From UBA1205 sp045534635 (lineage in GTDB: Bacteria; Bacteroidota; Bacteroidia; Bacteroidales; WCHB1-69): a DNA stretch of 64,000 nt. The DNA lies in NCBI GenBank assembly GCA_045534635.1, contig JAZSKB010000039.1, positions 62,001 to 126,000 of the forward strand, written 5' to 3'. The notes under the pieces are model-generated. The model was not told where the DNA came from, searched no databases, and saw only the letters and a list, made by a program, of their open reading frames with translations. Position 1 is the stretch's first letter. Each line of letters opens with the position of its first letter. Below are positions 25,899-35,865 of this stretch, one piece after another. The position numbers and the translations under genes were made by a program.

Positions 25899-28373
25899 AT
25901 GCAAGATGTTTATGTAGATGTTTTATTACCATTATCATTAAGTAATACTTTTACTTATAGAGCGACTCAATTTTCTGAAAATCTTGCTATTGGAAAAAGA
26001 GTTCTTATTAATTTTGGCAAAAATAAATTTTATTCTGCACTTATTTACAACATACATCAACAACGCCCACAAGGATATATTATTAAAGATGTTTTATCAA
26101 TTTTAGATACTCAACCAATTGTAAACAAAGTTCAATTAGAATTTTGGAAATGGATTGCCAATTACTATATGTGTTCTATTGGAGAAGTTATGGCAGCGGC
26201 TTTACCTTCTGTATTTCAACTTAGTAGCGAAACTTTAGTTGCTATTCACCCAGATTTCAATGGAGACATTTCTTCTCTCAATCATCAAGAGATTGCTATT
26301 TTAGAATTGTTAGAACAACAAAAAACCGCAAATTTTAAAGACATCTCAAAAACATTGGGAAATGTTTACGTAATGAGTCAAGTTAGAAATATGATTGACA
26401 AATCTTTGCTTATTTTATGCGAAGATATTGAAGAAAAATTTCGACAACGACAAGAAACATTTATTGAACTTTCAACAAAATATCAAAATGATGAATCTGC
26501 ACTTAGTCAATTATTCAACGATTTAGAGAAAAGTAAAAAAACACACCAACAAGCAGACGCATTGCTTGCATTTTTAGCACTATGCCAACAAAAAGGGATT
26601 CAAAAATTAAAAAAATCCGAACTTTTGTTACAATCCTCTATCACAGAAAGCAGACTCTCGTCATTAATAAAGAAAGGTATTTTAAATAGTTGTCAAATGC
26701 CTGTAAGCCGTTGGACATATCATTCTAATACAAACGAAGTTGATAATATTCAACTTAGTACACAACAAAATACTGCCTTTCAATCTATATTGAATTCATT
26801 TCAAGAAAAAAATAGCGTTTTACTTCACGGTGTCACAGGGAGTGGTAAAACAGAAATATATATCAAACTAATACAACATTATATAAATCAAGATAAACAA
26901 ATACTTTATTTATTACCAGAGATAGCACTTACAGAACAAATTATCAATCGATTACGAGCATATTTCGGAGATAATGTAGGTATTTATCATTCAAAATATA
27001 ATCCGCAACAACGGGCAGAAATTTGGCAAGAACAACTAAAAAAACAAAACAAACGTTTCAAAATTATTTTAGGCACTCGTTCTGCTATATTTTTACCTTT
27101 TGACAATCTTGGTTTAATCATCGTTGACGAGGAACACGATAGTTCTTACAAACAATTTGACCCTGCTCCCCGTTACAATGCTCGTGATGCGGCTATGATT
27201 TTGGCTCAAAAATTTAAAGCAAAAGTATTGCTCGGTTCTGCAACACCTTGTTTAGAATCTTATTACAATGCAAAAATAAATAAATACGCGTATATTTCTC
27301 TTAATGAGCGTTTTGGCAGACTACAACTTCCTCAATTAGAACTTATTGATATAAAAAAAGCCTCTTTCGCTCATCAAATGAAATCGCATTATTCTCAACA
27401 ACTTTTAGACAAAATTCAAGAAACATTGGATAAAAATCAACAAGTAATATTGTTTCAGAATAGGCGTGGTTTTTCCTTACATTTGGAATGTCCTCAATGC
27501 GGTTACATTCCACATTGTAAACATTGCGACGTTACGCTCACCTATCATAAAAAAAGCAATAATCTTCGTTGTCACTATTGCGGTTTCGCTATCGCAGTAA
27601 CAAATACTTGTCCTCAATGTGGACACAATACACTGGAAATGAAAGGTTTTGGAACAGAAAAAGTTGAAGATGAACTAAAACAATATTTTCCTAATGCAAA
27701 AATTGTTCGTTTAGACCATGATTCTACTCGAAACAAAAATGCTCATAATCAAATTATTGATGATTTTCAAAATGGGCGTACCAACATTTTAGTCGGTACT
27801 CAAATGGTAACAAAAGGATTAGATTTCGACAATGTAAATCTTGTTGGAGTGCTCAACGCTGACAATATGCTCAATTTTCCAGATTTTCGTGCTTACGAAA
27901 GAACTTTTCAACTGCTAATGCAAGTAAGTGGACGGGCTGGACGAAAGAAAGAACAAGGTTTAGTTATCATTCAAACAAGAAACCCTCAACACGATATTTT
28001 TAAATATCTAAAAAACAACGATTACAATTCGCTAATCGAACGGTTGATTGTTGAAAGAAAAAAATTTTTCTACCCACCTTGGTCTCGATTGATAAAAATA
28101 GGAATACAACATCATAATCAAGATTTTCTTGATATGGCTTCTGCTCAATTCGCGACAATATTACGGAAACACATCTCTATTCCAATTTATGGTCCAGAAT
28201 ATGCTCTCATTACCAAGTTAAAAAACAAATTTCGTAAAGAAATTACTATAAAACTCCCTATAAATAAGAATCTGGAACTCTATAAACAACAAATTTTAAT
28301 TGCAATACAAGAAACCAGAACGCTAAAAAATTACTCTTCGTTGACATTCGTTTTAGATGTTGACAATTACTAA
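25899..28373 (+). CDS. priA: primosomal replication helicase PriA
   Basis: 3'-5' helicase that restarts stalled forks by loading the replicative helicase. It is 824 aa. An N-terminal 3'-BD domain (DVLLPLSLSNTFTYR), Walker A LHGVTGSGKTEIYIKL, Walker B VDEEHDSSYKQF, LLGSATPCLES, two zinc-binding clusters (CPQCGYIPHCKHCDVTL; CHYCGF...CPQCGHN), GTEKVEDEL, VGTQMVTKGLDFDNV and QVSGRAGRK are all visible and intact. Confidence 0.97.
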   Translation: MQDVYVDVLLPLSLSNTFTYRATQFSENLAIGKRVLINFGKNKFYSALIYNIHQQRPQGYIIKDVLSILDTQPIVNKVQLEFWKWIANYYMCSIGEVMAAALPSVFQLSSETLVAIHPDFNGDISSLNHQEIAILELLEQQKTANFKDISKTLGNVYVMSQVRNMIDKSLLILCEDIEEKFRQRQETFIELSTKYQNDESALSQLFNDLEKSKKTHQQADALLAFLALCQQKGIQKLKKSELLLQSSITESRLSSLIKKGILNSCQMPVSRWTYHSNTNEVDNIQLSTQQNTAFQSILNSFQEKNSVLLHGVTGSGKTEIYIKLIQHYINQDKQILYLLPEIALTEQIINRLRAYFGDNVGIYHSKYNPQQRAEIWQEQLKKQNKRFKIILGTRSAIFLPFDNLGLIIVDEEHDSSYKQFDPAPRYNARDAAMILAQKFKAKVLLGSATPCLESYYNAKINKYAYISLNERFGRLQLPQLELIDIKKASFAHQMKSHYSQQLLDKIQETLDKNQQVILFQNRRGFSLHLECPQCGYIPHCKHCDVTLTYHKKSNNLRCHYCGFAIAVTNTCPQCGHNTLEMKGFGTEKVEDELKQYFPNAKIVRLDHDSTRNKNAHNQIIDDFQNGRTNILVGTQMVTKGLDFDNVNLVGVLNADNMLNFPDFRAYERTFQLLMQVSGRAGRKKEQGLVIIQTRNPQHDIFKYLKNNDYNSLIERLIVERKKFFYPPWSRLIKIGIQHHNQDFLDMASAQFATILRKHISIPIYGPEYALITKLKNKFRKEITIKLPINKNLELYKQQILIAIQETRTLKNYSSLTFVLDVDNY

Positions 28374-28450
28374 CAAAACTTTGTTGCTCAACACTAAACA
28401 ATTCATTATTAAACACATAGAACACATCACACATAGTCTATTTATTATTT

Positions 28451-28528
28451 CGATGTCTTCGGCAGGCTCAGACACCCGACTTAGGCTCAACCTCCATTGA
28501 TAAAAAAATATAAAAGCAACAACGTTGC
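28451..28528. repeat. REP-like copy with GCAAC palindrome tail
   Basis: CGATGTCTTCGGCAGGCTCA with GACACCCG, a second half-unit AGGCTCAACCTCC, then ATTGATAAAAAAATATAAAA and GCAACAACGTTGC. The tail is nearly identical to that at 23751-23787. The central hairpin looks like a fusion of two hairpin types by internal deletion. Confidence 0.8.
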
Positions 28529-28653
28529 AAAAAATGTCTATTTTTGTACAAAAGTAGCATTATTTTATTTTTTTGGAAAAAAACAATCCCTATTTATAAC
28601 TTTCCAAGTTGAATTTATAATTATAAATTTCATTTTGCATTAAAAAAAATGTT

Positions 28654-28661
28654 ACCTTTGC
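28654..28661 (+). promoter_or_regulatory. -7 box TACCTTTG for the DUF1573-yajC-ybbR-ribBA run
   Basis: TAnnTTTG 25 bases before the ATG at 28686. Confidence 0.65.
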
Positions 28662-28685
28662 AAAAAGTTATAAATACAAAAAATA

Positions 28686-29144
28686 ATGAACTTGATAAAT
28701 AAGTTGATAAAAATATTAACAGCGATTTTCGTTGTTTTTTTTATAATAAGTTGCCAAAGAAATTCTCAACAAAATATTGATACATCTGTTGTGAATATTC
28801 CAATTAGTGCAGACAAAAGTGATAGTTCTACTATGCCTAAAATCACTTTTGAAAGTTTAAATCATGATTTTGGAACCCTAATGCAAGGAGAAAAAGTAAG
28901 TTATACTTACCATTTTACCAATACAGGAAAATCTCCTTTAATTGTTTCAGCCGTAATACCTTCATGTGGTTGCACGGTAGCCCAATTTACACGAACCCCA
29001 ATTCTTCCTAGCAAAAAAGGAGAAATTTGTATCAATTTCAATACAGAAACAAAACAAGGTCTTGTTAATAGTAGCATTGTTGTACAAGCCAATACCTACC
29101 CTTCTGAAACAAGATTATCATTTACAGCAACCGTAAAAAAATAA
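28686..29144 (+). CDS. DUF1573 lipoprotein
   Basis: A 152-aa exported lipoprotein: signal helix (IKILTAIFVVFFIISC) with a lipobox-like FIISC and Cys23 as likely lipidated residue, then one DUF1573 Ig-like domain (FESLNHDFGTLMQGEKVSYTY and FTNTGKSPLIVSAVIPSCGC) typical of Bacteroidetes. Its function is unknown. It stands directly upstream of yajC, as often seen in this phylum. Confidence 0.85.
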   Translation: MNLINKLIKILTAIFVVFFIISCQRNSQQNIDTSVVNIPISADKSDSSTMPKITFESLNHDFGTLMQGEKVSYTYHFTNTGKSPLIVSAVIPSCGCTVAQFTRTPILPSKKGEICINFNTETKQGLVNSSIVVQANTYPSETRLSFTATVKK

Positions 29145-29166
29145 AAAACATTAAAATATATATACA

Positions 29167-29490
29167 ATGAACTTAATAAATATCATTCTTTTTGCAAGTC
29201 CCAATGGACAACAAGCCACAAACGGCGGTGGTTTTTCATTTTTCTTTTTCATCATTCTAATGATGTTAATTATGTGGCTTTTTATGATTCGTCCACAACA
29301 AAAAAAGAACAAAGAAGCACAAAAATTTAGAGATAGTTTAGAAAAAGGTACAAAAGTAATTACCATTGGTGGTTTACATGGAAAAATTTGTGATATTCAA
29401 GATGATACAGTTTGCCTCGAAACCGAAGATGGAAGCAAAATAAGAGTAGAAAAAAATGCTATTGCTCAAAATGCAATAGAGAAAAAATAA
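29167..29490 (+). CDS. yajC: preprotein translocase accessory subunit YajC
   Basis: Inner-membrane partner of SecDF. It is 107 aa: a glycine/asparagine-rich N-terminus, one transmembrane helix (about 23-43, FSFFFFIILMMLIMWLFMI), then the family signature RPQQKKNKEAQKF and the SH3-like region GTKVITIGGLHGKI. Confidence 0.93.
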   Translation: MNLINIILFASPNGQQATNGGGFSFFFFIILMMLIMWLFMIRPQQKKNKEAQKFRDSLEKGTKVITIGGLHGKICDIQDDTVCLETEDGSKIRVEKNAIAQNAIEKK

Positions 29491-29496
29491 TTATAC

Positions 29497-29907
29497 ATGG
29501 CAAAATTGTCTTTGAATCGGTATAGCCATTTGTTTATTTGTCTTATTATTGCCATTTTGGCATGGTTGGCTGTGCAAATGTCAGATACTCATAAACAAAT
29601 TTATCCTTTTAAAATTCAATTTATTAATCTTCCTGAAGGAAAATATATTTCGTATCAATCAGATACAATTGTTGATATTACATTCAATGCCTCAGGAATC
29701 AAACTTTTACCAATTGAATTTAAACGGAAAATATTGAATATTGACCTAACGCAAATCGCTTACAAAAAAGATAATAAAAACAATATTTCTATCAATAAAT
29801 CTGCTATTGTTGAATACATGACACAACAAGGCTATCCTTCCGATGATATAGACATTGCAAATATAAAAAATATCACTATCAAATTAGAATCAATTCCTGT
29901 TGAATAG
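29497..29907 (+). CDS. YbbR-like membrane protein, short form
   Basis: 136 aa: an N-terminal transmembrane helix ([19 protein letters not shown]) followed by one YbbR-like beta domain ([17 protein letters not shown], then [14 protein letters not shown]). In Bacteroidetes the protein next to yajC is usually about 300 aa with more than one YbbR repeat, so this copy is short, perhaps by loss of the C-terminal part. It begins 6 bp after yajC. CdaR-type control of a diadenylate cyclase is only a possibility. Confidence 0.65.
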   Translation: MAKLSLNRYSHLFICLIIAILAWLAVQMSDTHKQIYPFKIQFINLPEGKYISYQSDTIVDITFNASGIKLLPIEFKRKILNIDLTQIAYKKDNKNNISINKSAIVEYMTQQGYPSDDIDIANIKNITIKLESIPVE

Positions 29908-29929
29908 ATTTTATAAACAAACAAGAACA

Positions 29930-31147
29930 ATGGATAAAGAGTTTAAATTCAACACAATAGAAGAAGCCATAGAAGATTTTAAAGTTGGTAATTTTGTTAT
30001 AGTTGTCGATGATGAAGACCGAGAAAACGAAGGAGATTTCATTATTGCCGCCGAAAAAATTACTGCAGAAAAAGTAAATTTTATGCTCCAATATGGTCGT
30101 GGGGTGTTATGCGTACCATTAACAGAAGACCGTTGTAAAGCATTAGACTTAGAAATGCAAGTCAACAACAACACCTCTTTATTGGGAACTCCATTCACTG
30201 TCACCGTTGATTTATTAGATAATAGTTGTACAACAGGAGTTTCTATGCACGATAGAGCCATGACAATCAAAGCATTGGCAAACCCAAATACTAAAGCTGA
30301 ACATTTGGGACGTCCCGGACATATCAATCCATTACGTGCAAAAAATGGTGGAGTATTAGTTCGTGCTGGTCATACCGAAGCCGCTATCGATTTAGCAAGA
30401 ATAGCAGGAATGCAACCAGCAGCAGCCCTTATAGAAATTATCAATCCCGATGGTACTATGGCTCGACTTCCTCAACTGATAGAAGTAGCCAAAAAATACA
30501 ATATGAAATTAATCTCTATTCAAGATTTAATTGCATATCGCGTTCGTAAAGAAACACTTATCCGTAGAGAAGAAGAAGTAAATTTACCAACTCGTTGGGG
30601 AAATTTTAAACTAATAGCCTATACTCAACTCAATAATAACAATACTCATCTTGTACTCAAAAAAGGTGAATGGAATGATAATGAAGAAATTTTAGTACGA
30701 GTACATTCTTCTTGTGCTACTGGAGATATTCTTGGCTCTTGCAAATGCGACTGCGGAGACCAACTCCATAAAGCAATGGAAATGGTAAATCAAGAAGGTA
30801 AAGGTTTAATTTTATATATGAGTCAAGAAGGAAGAGGTATTGGACTTGTCAATAAATTGAAAGCATACCATTTGCAAGAATTAGGTCGAGATACCGTAGA
30901 AGCAAATATAGAATTAGGTTTTCGTGCCGATGAACGCGATTATGGTATCGGTGCCCAAATATTAAAAGATTTACATGCTACAAAAATTCGATTGCTTACC
31001 AATAACCCAACTAAACGAGCTGGATTGTTGGGTCATGGTATTGAAATTGTTCGTACTGAACCTATTATCATTCAACCTAATAAAGATAATATCAACTATC
31101 TAAAAACAAAACAATCGAAAATGGGACATAATCTTCATTTAGATTAA
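29930..31147 (+). CDS. ribBA: bifunctional 3,4-dihydroxy-2-butanone 4-phosphate synthase / GTP cyclohydrolase II
   Basis: Supplies both precursors for riboflavin. It is 405 aa from the ATG at 29930 (MDKEFKFN); an in-frame TTG at 29900 overlaps the previous gene and is less likely. The N-terminal RibB half has [16 protein letters not shown] and [11 protein letters not shown]. The C-terminal RibA half has the zinc cysteines of [20 protein letters not shown], then [10 protein letters not shown] and RLLTNNPTK. Other riboflavin genes are not in the window. Confidence 0.96.
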   Translation: MDKEFKFNTIEEAIEDFKVGNFVIVVDDEDRENEGDFIIAAEKITAEKVNFMLQYGRGVLCVPLTEDRCKALDLEMQVNNNTSLLGTPFTVTVDLLDNSCTTGVSMHDRAMTIKALANPNTKAEHLGRPGHINPLRAKNGGVLVRAGHTEAAIDLARIAGMQPAAALIEIINPDGTMARLPQLIEVAKKYNMKLISIQDLIAYRVRKETLIRREEEVNLPTRWGNFKLIAYTQLNNNNTHLVLKKGEWNDNEEILVRVHSSCATGDILGSCKCDCGDQLHKAMEMVNQEGKGLILYMSQEGRGIGLVNKLKAYHLQELGRDTVEANIELGFRADERDYGIGAQILKDLHATKIRLLTNNPTKRAGLLGHGIEIVRTEPIIIQPNKDNINYLKTKQSKMGHNLHLD

Positions 31148-31151
31148 TTCT

Positions 31152-31805
31152 ATGGACGAAACATTCAATTTGATTGATACTGCAATACACGATTATTGCG
31201 AAAATCATACATCCAACGAAGATGATGTTTTGTACGCTCTTTATCGAGAAACAAATCTTAAAACAATAAGACCAAGAATGCTATCTTGTAAAAATCAAGG
31301 TACATTTTTACAATTAATTAGTCGAATTGTTCGCCCTAAAAGAATTTTAGAATTAGGTACCTATACCGCATATTCTACTATTTGCCTTGCCAAAGGTTTG
31401 ACCGATGATGGACTAATTTACACTATTGAAAAAGATATTGAATTAGAAGATATTATCAGAAAATATCTCCATTTATCAGGAATAAATAATAAAACAAAAC
31501 TTATTTTCGGAAAAGCATTAGATATTATTCCCTCTTTAAACGAAACTTGGGATTTGATTTTTATTGACGCTGATAAAGTAAATTATCTTAACTATTACAA
31601 AATGTTGCTTCCTAATCTTTCTAAAAATGGCATTATGCTGGTTGACAATGTATTATGGAGTGGAAAAGTAATACAACCTATCAAAGATAACGACAAAGAT
31701 ACTAAAGCGATTTTAGCATTCAATGACTTTGTACAAGCAGATGAAACCGTAAAAAATATGATACTTCCTTTTCGCGACGGAATTATGATGATAGAAAAAC
31801 AATAA
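31152..31805 (+). CDS. class I SAM-dependent O-methyltransferase
   Basis: 217 aa, resembling the catechol or caffeoyl-CoA O-methyltransferase type (Methyltransf_3). Seen: LELGTYTAYSTICLAKGL (SAM-binding loop), YTIEKDIELEDI, and WDLIFIDADKVNYLNYYK with MLVDNVLWSGKV, where the aspartates and asparagine bind the metal ion. The substrate is unknown. It begins 4 bp after ribBA. Confidence 0.88.
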   Translation: MDETFNLIDTAIHDYCENHTSNEDDVLYALYRETNLKTIRPRMLSCKNQGTFLQLISRIVRPKRILELGTYTAYSTICLAKGLTDDGLIYTIEKDIELEDIIRKYLHLSGINNKTKLIFGKALDIIPSLNETWDLIFIDADKVNYLNYYKMLLPNLSKNGIMLVDNVLWSGKVIQPIKDNDKDTKAILAFNDFVQADETVKNMILPFRDGIMMIEKQ

Positions 31806-31815
31806 TAAATATCTA

Positions 31816-32316
31816 TTATTCTTGTTTTTTCAATGTATAATATTCTATCATCTTATTATCAAATACTTCTGCAAATTCATTACATAAAATCAACACGCCT
31901 TTCGTATATTTATAGAACATTTTTTGTCCAGAAGATGAAGAAAGTATCACTAAATCATTTTGAATAGAAATATTTCCTTCTTCAAATGTGGTAAATTCCC
32001 TTTCCAAATATATAATCCCCAAAACGAAATGTAACTAATTGTTTTTTAGGCAAAAAATATTTACTACTTGTACATTTCGTTTTATACCCCATAAATAGTT
32101 TGATGTTAATTTGTATGTATCATTATTACACAATTCCAATTTGACTTCAATTCCCGGACAATCAGCACAAGGCATAATCCCCTCATATATTCCACACAAA
32201 TCAATATGACTGCTATCTTCAATTGAAACTTTATTGTCAATATTATCCGATAATGCCGAATTTGAAGAACAACCAATCAACAAAAAAAACAACGATAACA
32301 ATACTATTAATTTCAT
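31816..32316 (-). pseudogene. NlpE-like lipoprotein gene interrupted by an insertion with a stop codon
   Basis: One continuous frame on the minus strand, broken by a single TAG at 32035-32037. The first part (MKLIVLLSLFFLLIGCSSN) is a lipoprotein signal with LIGC lipobox, then CGIYEGIMPCADCPGIEVKLEL, the hallmark of the NlpE N-terminal domain (copper or surface stress sensing). The second part resumes in the same frame with YLEREFTTFEEGNISIQND. Removing bases 32006-32092 would give NYLEREF, which restores the family pattern. Two separate short genes are less likely. Confidence 0.7.
32006..32092. repeat. 87-bp insertion with 13-bp inverted repeats inside the nlpE-like gene
   Basis: AAAACGAAATGTA at 32021-32033 and TACATTTCGTTTT at 32071-32083 are perfect inverted repeats around 37 bp. 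On the minus strand TATTT occurs on both sides of the putative insert, which could be a 5-bp target duplication. The insert keeps the frame but carries TAG. Confidence 0.5.
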
Positions 32317-32401
32317 ATCACATATTTTTATAAATTTTCAATACAACGTTAAAACAAAAATTTTAGTATTTTTATTTATAAAAATGAAATTCTTGAAAAT
32401 A

Positions 32402-32433
32402 AAAAAACGGAAATTAAAAAATTTCCGTTTTTT
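32402..32433 (-). terminator. Rho-independent terminator of the ribosomal operon (bidirectional)
   Basis: CGGAAATT at 32408-32415 pairs with AATTTCCG at 32420-32427 around an AAAA loop, flanked by A-run and T-run, so it can stop transcripts on both strands. It sits about 30 bases after the rplQ stop. Confidence 0.85.
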
Positions 32434-32464
32434 ATTTAAATTTCTACAATAAAAGAATATATTA

Positions 32465-32995
32465 CTATTCTTCTTTTTGAGCTTCGTCTGTTGCAGGAGC
32501 TTCAACTTCTGCTACAGGTTCTACATTTTCTGCAACTGTTTCTTGTACAGGAGTTTCAACTACTTCTGCTTTTTTCTTACCACCTCTACGAGTTGATTTG
32601 GCTTTCTTTTTACCACCTTTATTTTGTGTGTAATTTTCGTTATAATCAACTAATTCAATGATACACATTTCAGCAGCATCTCCAATACGATACCCTGTAC
32701 GTAAAATACGAGTATAACCACCAGGACGATTGGCTACCTTTTGAGATATTTCTCTAAATAATTCGGTCACAGCCTCTTTATTTTGAAGATAACTAAACAC
32801 AACTCTACGAGAGTTAGTGGTATCGTCTTTTGATTTTGTAATAAGTGGTTCAATATATTTACGCAAGGATTTAGCCTTAGCTACTGTTGTTGTAATTCTT
32901 TTATGAAGAATTAGTGAAGTAGCCATGTTTGACATCATCGCTTTACGATGTGCACTTGTCCTTCCTAAATGATTAACTTTTTTCCCGTGTCTCAT
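32465..32995 (-). CDS. rplQ: 50S ribosomal protein L17 with extended C-terminus
   Basis: Ribosomal protein of the large subunit. The core (about 1-120) starts [20 protein letters not shown] and has the usual L17 fold signature. Residues about 125-176 form a tail that is first K/R-rich and then A/E/P/V-rich, typical of Bacteroidetes L17. It is last gene of the operon, 4 bp after rpoA. Confidence 0.96.
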   Translation of the reverse strand: MRHGKKVNHLGRTSAHRKAMMSNMATSLILHKRITTTVAKAKSLRKYIEPLITKSKDDTTNSRRVVFSYLQNKEAVTELFREISQKVANRPGGYTRILRTGYRIGDAAEMCIIELVDYNENYTQNKGGKKKAKSTRRGGKKKAEVVETPVQETVAENVEPVAEVEAPATDEAQKEE

Positions 32996-32999
32996 ATTT

Positions 33000-33992
33000 T
33001 TACCTTTCTATATCCAATTTATATTTTGAAATATTCATTCCGAAATCTAATCCTTTAGATTTCACCAATTCTTCTAATTCGTTTAACGATTTTTTACCAA
33101 AATTTCTAAATTTAAGCAAATCTGCTTTTTGGAACGCAACTAATTCTCCAAGTGTTTCTACTTCTGCTGCTTTCAAGCAATTCAATGCTCTTACAGATAA
33201 ATCCATCTCCGATAATTTAGATTTCAACAATTGGCGAATGTGTAATGAGGCTTCATCAAATTCATTTGCCAATGCAACTTCCTCACTTGAAGATGATATT
33301 TTTTCATCAGAAAATAAAATAAAATGTTGAATCAATACATTTGCTGCTTTTTTCAATGCTTCTTTTGGATGAACAGAACCATCAGTAGTAATTTCAAAAA
33401 CCAATTTTTCAAAATCAGTTTTTTGTTCTACTCGAAATGGTTCAACTCTATACATCACATTTTTTATTGGAGAATGAATAGAATCAATTACTATAACTCC
33501 AGGAGCTTCATGAAGCAATTTGTTTTCTTCTATAGTAACATATCCACGACCCTTATCAATAGTAAGTTCTATGTCTAATTTTACATTAGGTTCCATTGAA
33601 CAAATATGAAGGTCGCTATTAAGCACTTGAAAATTATTTAAAAATTTATTAATATCGCCTGCTACAAACTCATCTTGACCTGTGATAGTAATACGAACTT
33701 TTTCATTTGTTTGGTCATCGATTTTGCTCTTCAAACGAATTTGTTTTATATTAAGAACAATATCGGTAACATCTTCTATCACACCTGGTATTGTGGCGAA
33801 TTCATGTGCAACACCATCTATTTTTAATGATGTTATTGCAAATCCTTCTAATGATGAAAGCAACACCCTTCGCAGAGCATTTCCTATTGTTTGTCCATAA
33901 CATGGCTCAAGAGGACGAAATTCAAAGACACCAAAGGAATCTGTCGATTCTATCATTAGTACTTTATCCGGTTTTTGAAAGGGTATAACCAT
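33000..33992 (-). CDS. rpoA: DNA-directed RNA polymerase subunit alpha
   Basis: 330 aa. The N-terminal dimerisation domain has [28 protein letters not shown] and the C-terminal domain has the promoter- and activator-contacting part ([22 protein letters not shown], then [18 protein letters not shown]). It has the normal length and the normal place between rpsD and rplQ. Confidence 0.97.
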   Translation of the reverse strand: MVIPFQKPDKVLMIESTDSFGVFEFRPLEPCYGQTIGNALRRVLLSSLEGFAITSLKIDGVAHEFATIPGVIEDVTDIVLNIKQIRLKSKIDDQTNEKVRITITGQDEFVAGDINKFLNNFQVLNSDLHICSMEPNVKLDIELTIDKGRGYVTIEENKLLHEAPGVIVIDSIHSPIKNVMYRVEPFRVEQKTDFEKLVFEITTDGSVHPKEALKKAANVLIQHFILFSDEKISSSSEEVALANEFDEASLHIRQLLKSKLSEMDLSVRALNCLKAAEVETLGELVAFQKADLLKFRNFGKKSLNELEELVKSKGLDFGMNISKYKLDIER

Positions 33993-34049
33993 TATTTTAT
34001 TATTTAATTGTTATTAACTATTTTACTTTTATCTATTATTCGTCAATTA

Positions 34050-34652
34050 TTACTTAGAGTACAATTCAACGATTAATTGTTCTTTAATGTTTTCAGGAAT
34101 TTCTTCTCTTTCTGGATATTGCATAAATTTTCCTGACATTGAATTAGCATCCCATTCCAACCATGCATAAGCACTTGCATTGCGATGACTCAAAGAATCA
34201 ACAATAACTTCACATGCTTTTGAACGTTCTCTTACTCCTACAACATCTCCTGGTTTTAGAGAATACGATGGTATATTTATAATATTTCCATTTACAAGTA
34301 TGTGTCTATGTGATACTAATTGTCTTGCTGCTGCACGTGTAGGAGCAATTCCCAAACGATAAACAACGTTATCTAAACGTGACTCTATCATTTGAAGCAA
34401 TATTTCACCTGTGATACCTTTTTTAGCAGAAGCCTTGTGGAAAATATTTTTAAATTGACGTTCTAAAATACCATAAGTATATTTTGCTTTTTGTTTTTGT
34501 TTCAATTGCTCTCCATATTCTGATAATTTTCCAGAACGTTTGCGAGCACCTTGTGCTCCTCTTCTTTCTTTACTTAAATTTTTATCAGGACCATAGATAG
34601 GGTCGTTGAATTTTCTTGCTATTTTAGTTTTTGGACCAATATATCTTGCCAT
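34050..34652 (-). CDS. rpsD: 30S ribosomal protein S4
   Basis: 200 aa; a primary 16S rRNA binder and often a repressor of its own operon. It has an S4 domain ([22 protein letters not shown] and [11 protein letters not shown]) and no zinc-binding cysteines at the N-terminus, i.e. the C-minus form. 57 bp separate it from rpoA. Confidence 0.97.
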   Translation of the reverse strand: MARYIGPKTKIARKFNDPIYGPDKNLSKERRGAQGARKRSGKLSEYGEQLKQKQKAKYTYGILERQFKNIFHKASAKKGITGEILLQMIESRLDNVVYRLGIAPTRAAARQLVSHRHILVNGNIINIPSYSLKPGDVVGVRERSKACEVIVDSLSHRNASAYAWLEWDANSMSGKFMQYPEREEIPENIKEQLIVELYSK

Positions 34653-34685
34653 ATCTTAATTTACTTTAACTGTTAACAAATACCC

Positions 34686-35075
34686 TTATACTCTTCTTCT
34701 CTTTGGAGGTCTACATCCATTATGAGGAAGTGGTGTTACGTCTATTATTTCTGTAACTTCAATACCTGCTGCATTGATAGTTCTAATTGCAGATTCTCTT
34801 CCACCACCAGGACCTTTAACATAAACCTTCACTCTACGCAAACCCAAATCATAAGCAACTTTTGATGCGTCTTGTGCTGCCATTTGTGCTGCGTATGGAG
34901 TATTCTTTTTAGAACCTCTAAAACCCATTTTTCCAGCAGACGACCATGAAATGGCTTGTCCCATATTGTTTGTCAAAGTAATGATAACATTGTTGAACGA
35001 AGCTTGAATATAAGCCTTACCAACCGCGTCCACTTTTACAACTCTTTTCTTTGTAACTTTTGTCGATTTTGCCAT
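34686..35075 (-). CDS. rpsK: 30S ribosomal protein S11
   Basis: 129 aa; lines the mRNA exit side of the 30S platform. [16 protein letters not shown] and the C-terminal [18 protein letters not shown] are characteristic. Confidence 0.97.
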   Translation of the reverse strand: MAKSTKVTKKRVVKVDAVGKAYIQASFNNVIITLTNNMGQAISWSSAGKMGFRGSKKNTPYAAQMAAQDASKVAYDLGLRRVKVYVKGPGGGRESAIRTINAAGIEVTEIIDVTPLPHNGCRPPKRRRV

Positions 35076-35102
35076 AAATCTTTTCTAATTTTTAATTCTT
35101 AA

Positions 35103-35477
35103 TTATTTCGTTGCTTTCTTTTTGTTGGCAACAACTTTCTTACGTCCTTTACGTGTACGCGCATTGTTTTTCGTAGATTGTCCACGAAGAGGTAATCCAA
35201 TACGATGACGGATGCCACGATAACAACCAATATCCATTAAACGTTTGATATTCATCTGAACTTCAGAACGAAGAGCTCCTTCTATCTTCATGTCCGCGAT
35301 GATTCCACGAATGGCACTGAGTTCATCATCATTCCAATCTTGTACTTTCTTATCAACAGATACATTGGCTTGTGCTAATATCTTCTCAGACGTTGAGCGA
35401 CCAATGCCGTAAATGTAAGTTAAACCTATTACTCCTCTTTTGTTGTTTGGTAAATCAATACCAGCAATTCTTGCCAT
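35103..35477 (-). CDS. rpsM: 30S ribosomal protein S13
   Basis: 124 aa; head of the 30S subunit, contacts P-site t[22 protein letters not shown] and the helix-two-turn-helix [20 protein letters not shown] with a lysine-rich tail identify it. Confidence 0.97.
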   Translation of the reverse strand: MARIAGIDLPNNKRGVIGLTYIYGIGRSTSEKILAQANVSVDKKVQDWNDDELSAIRGIIADMKIEGALRSEVQMNIKRLMDIGCYRGIRHRIGLPLRGQSTKNNARTRKGRKKVVANKKKATK

Positions 35478-35513
35478 ATAATCTTACTCTTTTTACGTTA
35501 TTTTATCTATTTA

Positions 35514-35630
35514 TTATCCTTGTCTTTGTTTGAATTTAGGATTCTTCTTGTTTATAACATAAACAACTCCTTTGCGACGAACTATCTTACAATCGTCAGA
35601 TCTTTTCTTAACTGATGTTCTTACTTTCAT
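35514..35630 (-). CDS. rpmJ: 50S ribosomal protein L36
   Basis: A 38-aa gene that is easy to miss. Translation begins [20 protein letters not shown] and ends NPKFKQRQG. It keeps only one of the zinc-ligand cysteines, so it is a zinc-free (C-minus) type. It lies between infA (9-bp gap) and rpsM, the standard position. Confidence 0.94.
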   Translation of the reverse strand: MKVRTSVKKRSDDCKIVRRKGVVYVINKKNPKFKQRQG

Positions 35631-35639
35631 TTTGTATCT

Positions 35640-35861
35640 TTAATTTTTATATCTAAATATAATTCTTGCTTTTGTCAAATCATACATCGACATTTCCATT
35701 TTAACTTTATCTCCTGGCAATATTTTTATATAGTGCATTCTCATTTTTCCTGACACATGAGCCGTTACTATATGACCATTCTCAAGTTCTACTCGAAACA
35801 TTGCGTTTCCAAGAGATTCTTTTACTATTCCATCTTGTTCTATAGCTTCTTGTTTAGCCAT
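35640..35861 (-). CDS. infA: translation initiation factor IF-1
   Basis: 73 aa, a single OB fold: [20 protein letters not shown] and [19 protein letters not shown] with the terminal [13 protein letters not shown]. It binds the 30S A site. The 4-bp gap to map suggests translational coupling. Confidence 0.97.
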   Translation of the reverse strand: MAKQEAIEQDGIVKESLGNAMFRVELENGHIVTAHVSGKMRMHYIKILPGDKVKMEMSMYDLTKARIIFRYKN

Positions 35862-35865
35862 TTAA

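Larger units (their letters stand above)
28374..28685. other. intergenic region between priA and the DUF1573 gene
   Basis: Holds a REP-like copy at 28451-28528 and a -7 box at 28654. The rest is AT-rich without a gene. Confidence 0.7.

Noticed and set aside
32035..32037. TAG recoding in the nlpE-like gene
   Set aside because: Every other gene in the window is free of in-frame TAG, and the codon lies in an inserted segment, so a simple disruption is more likely.
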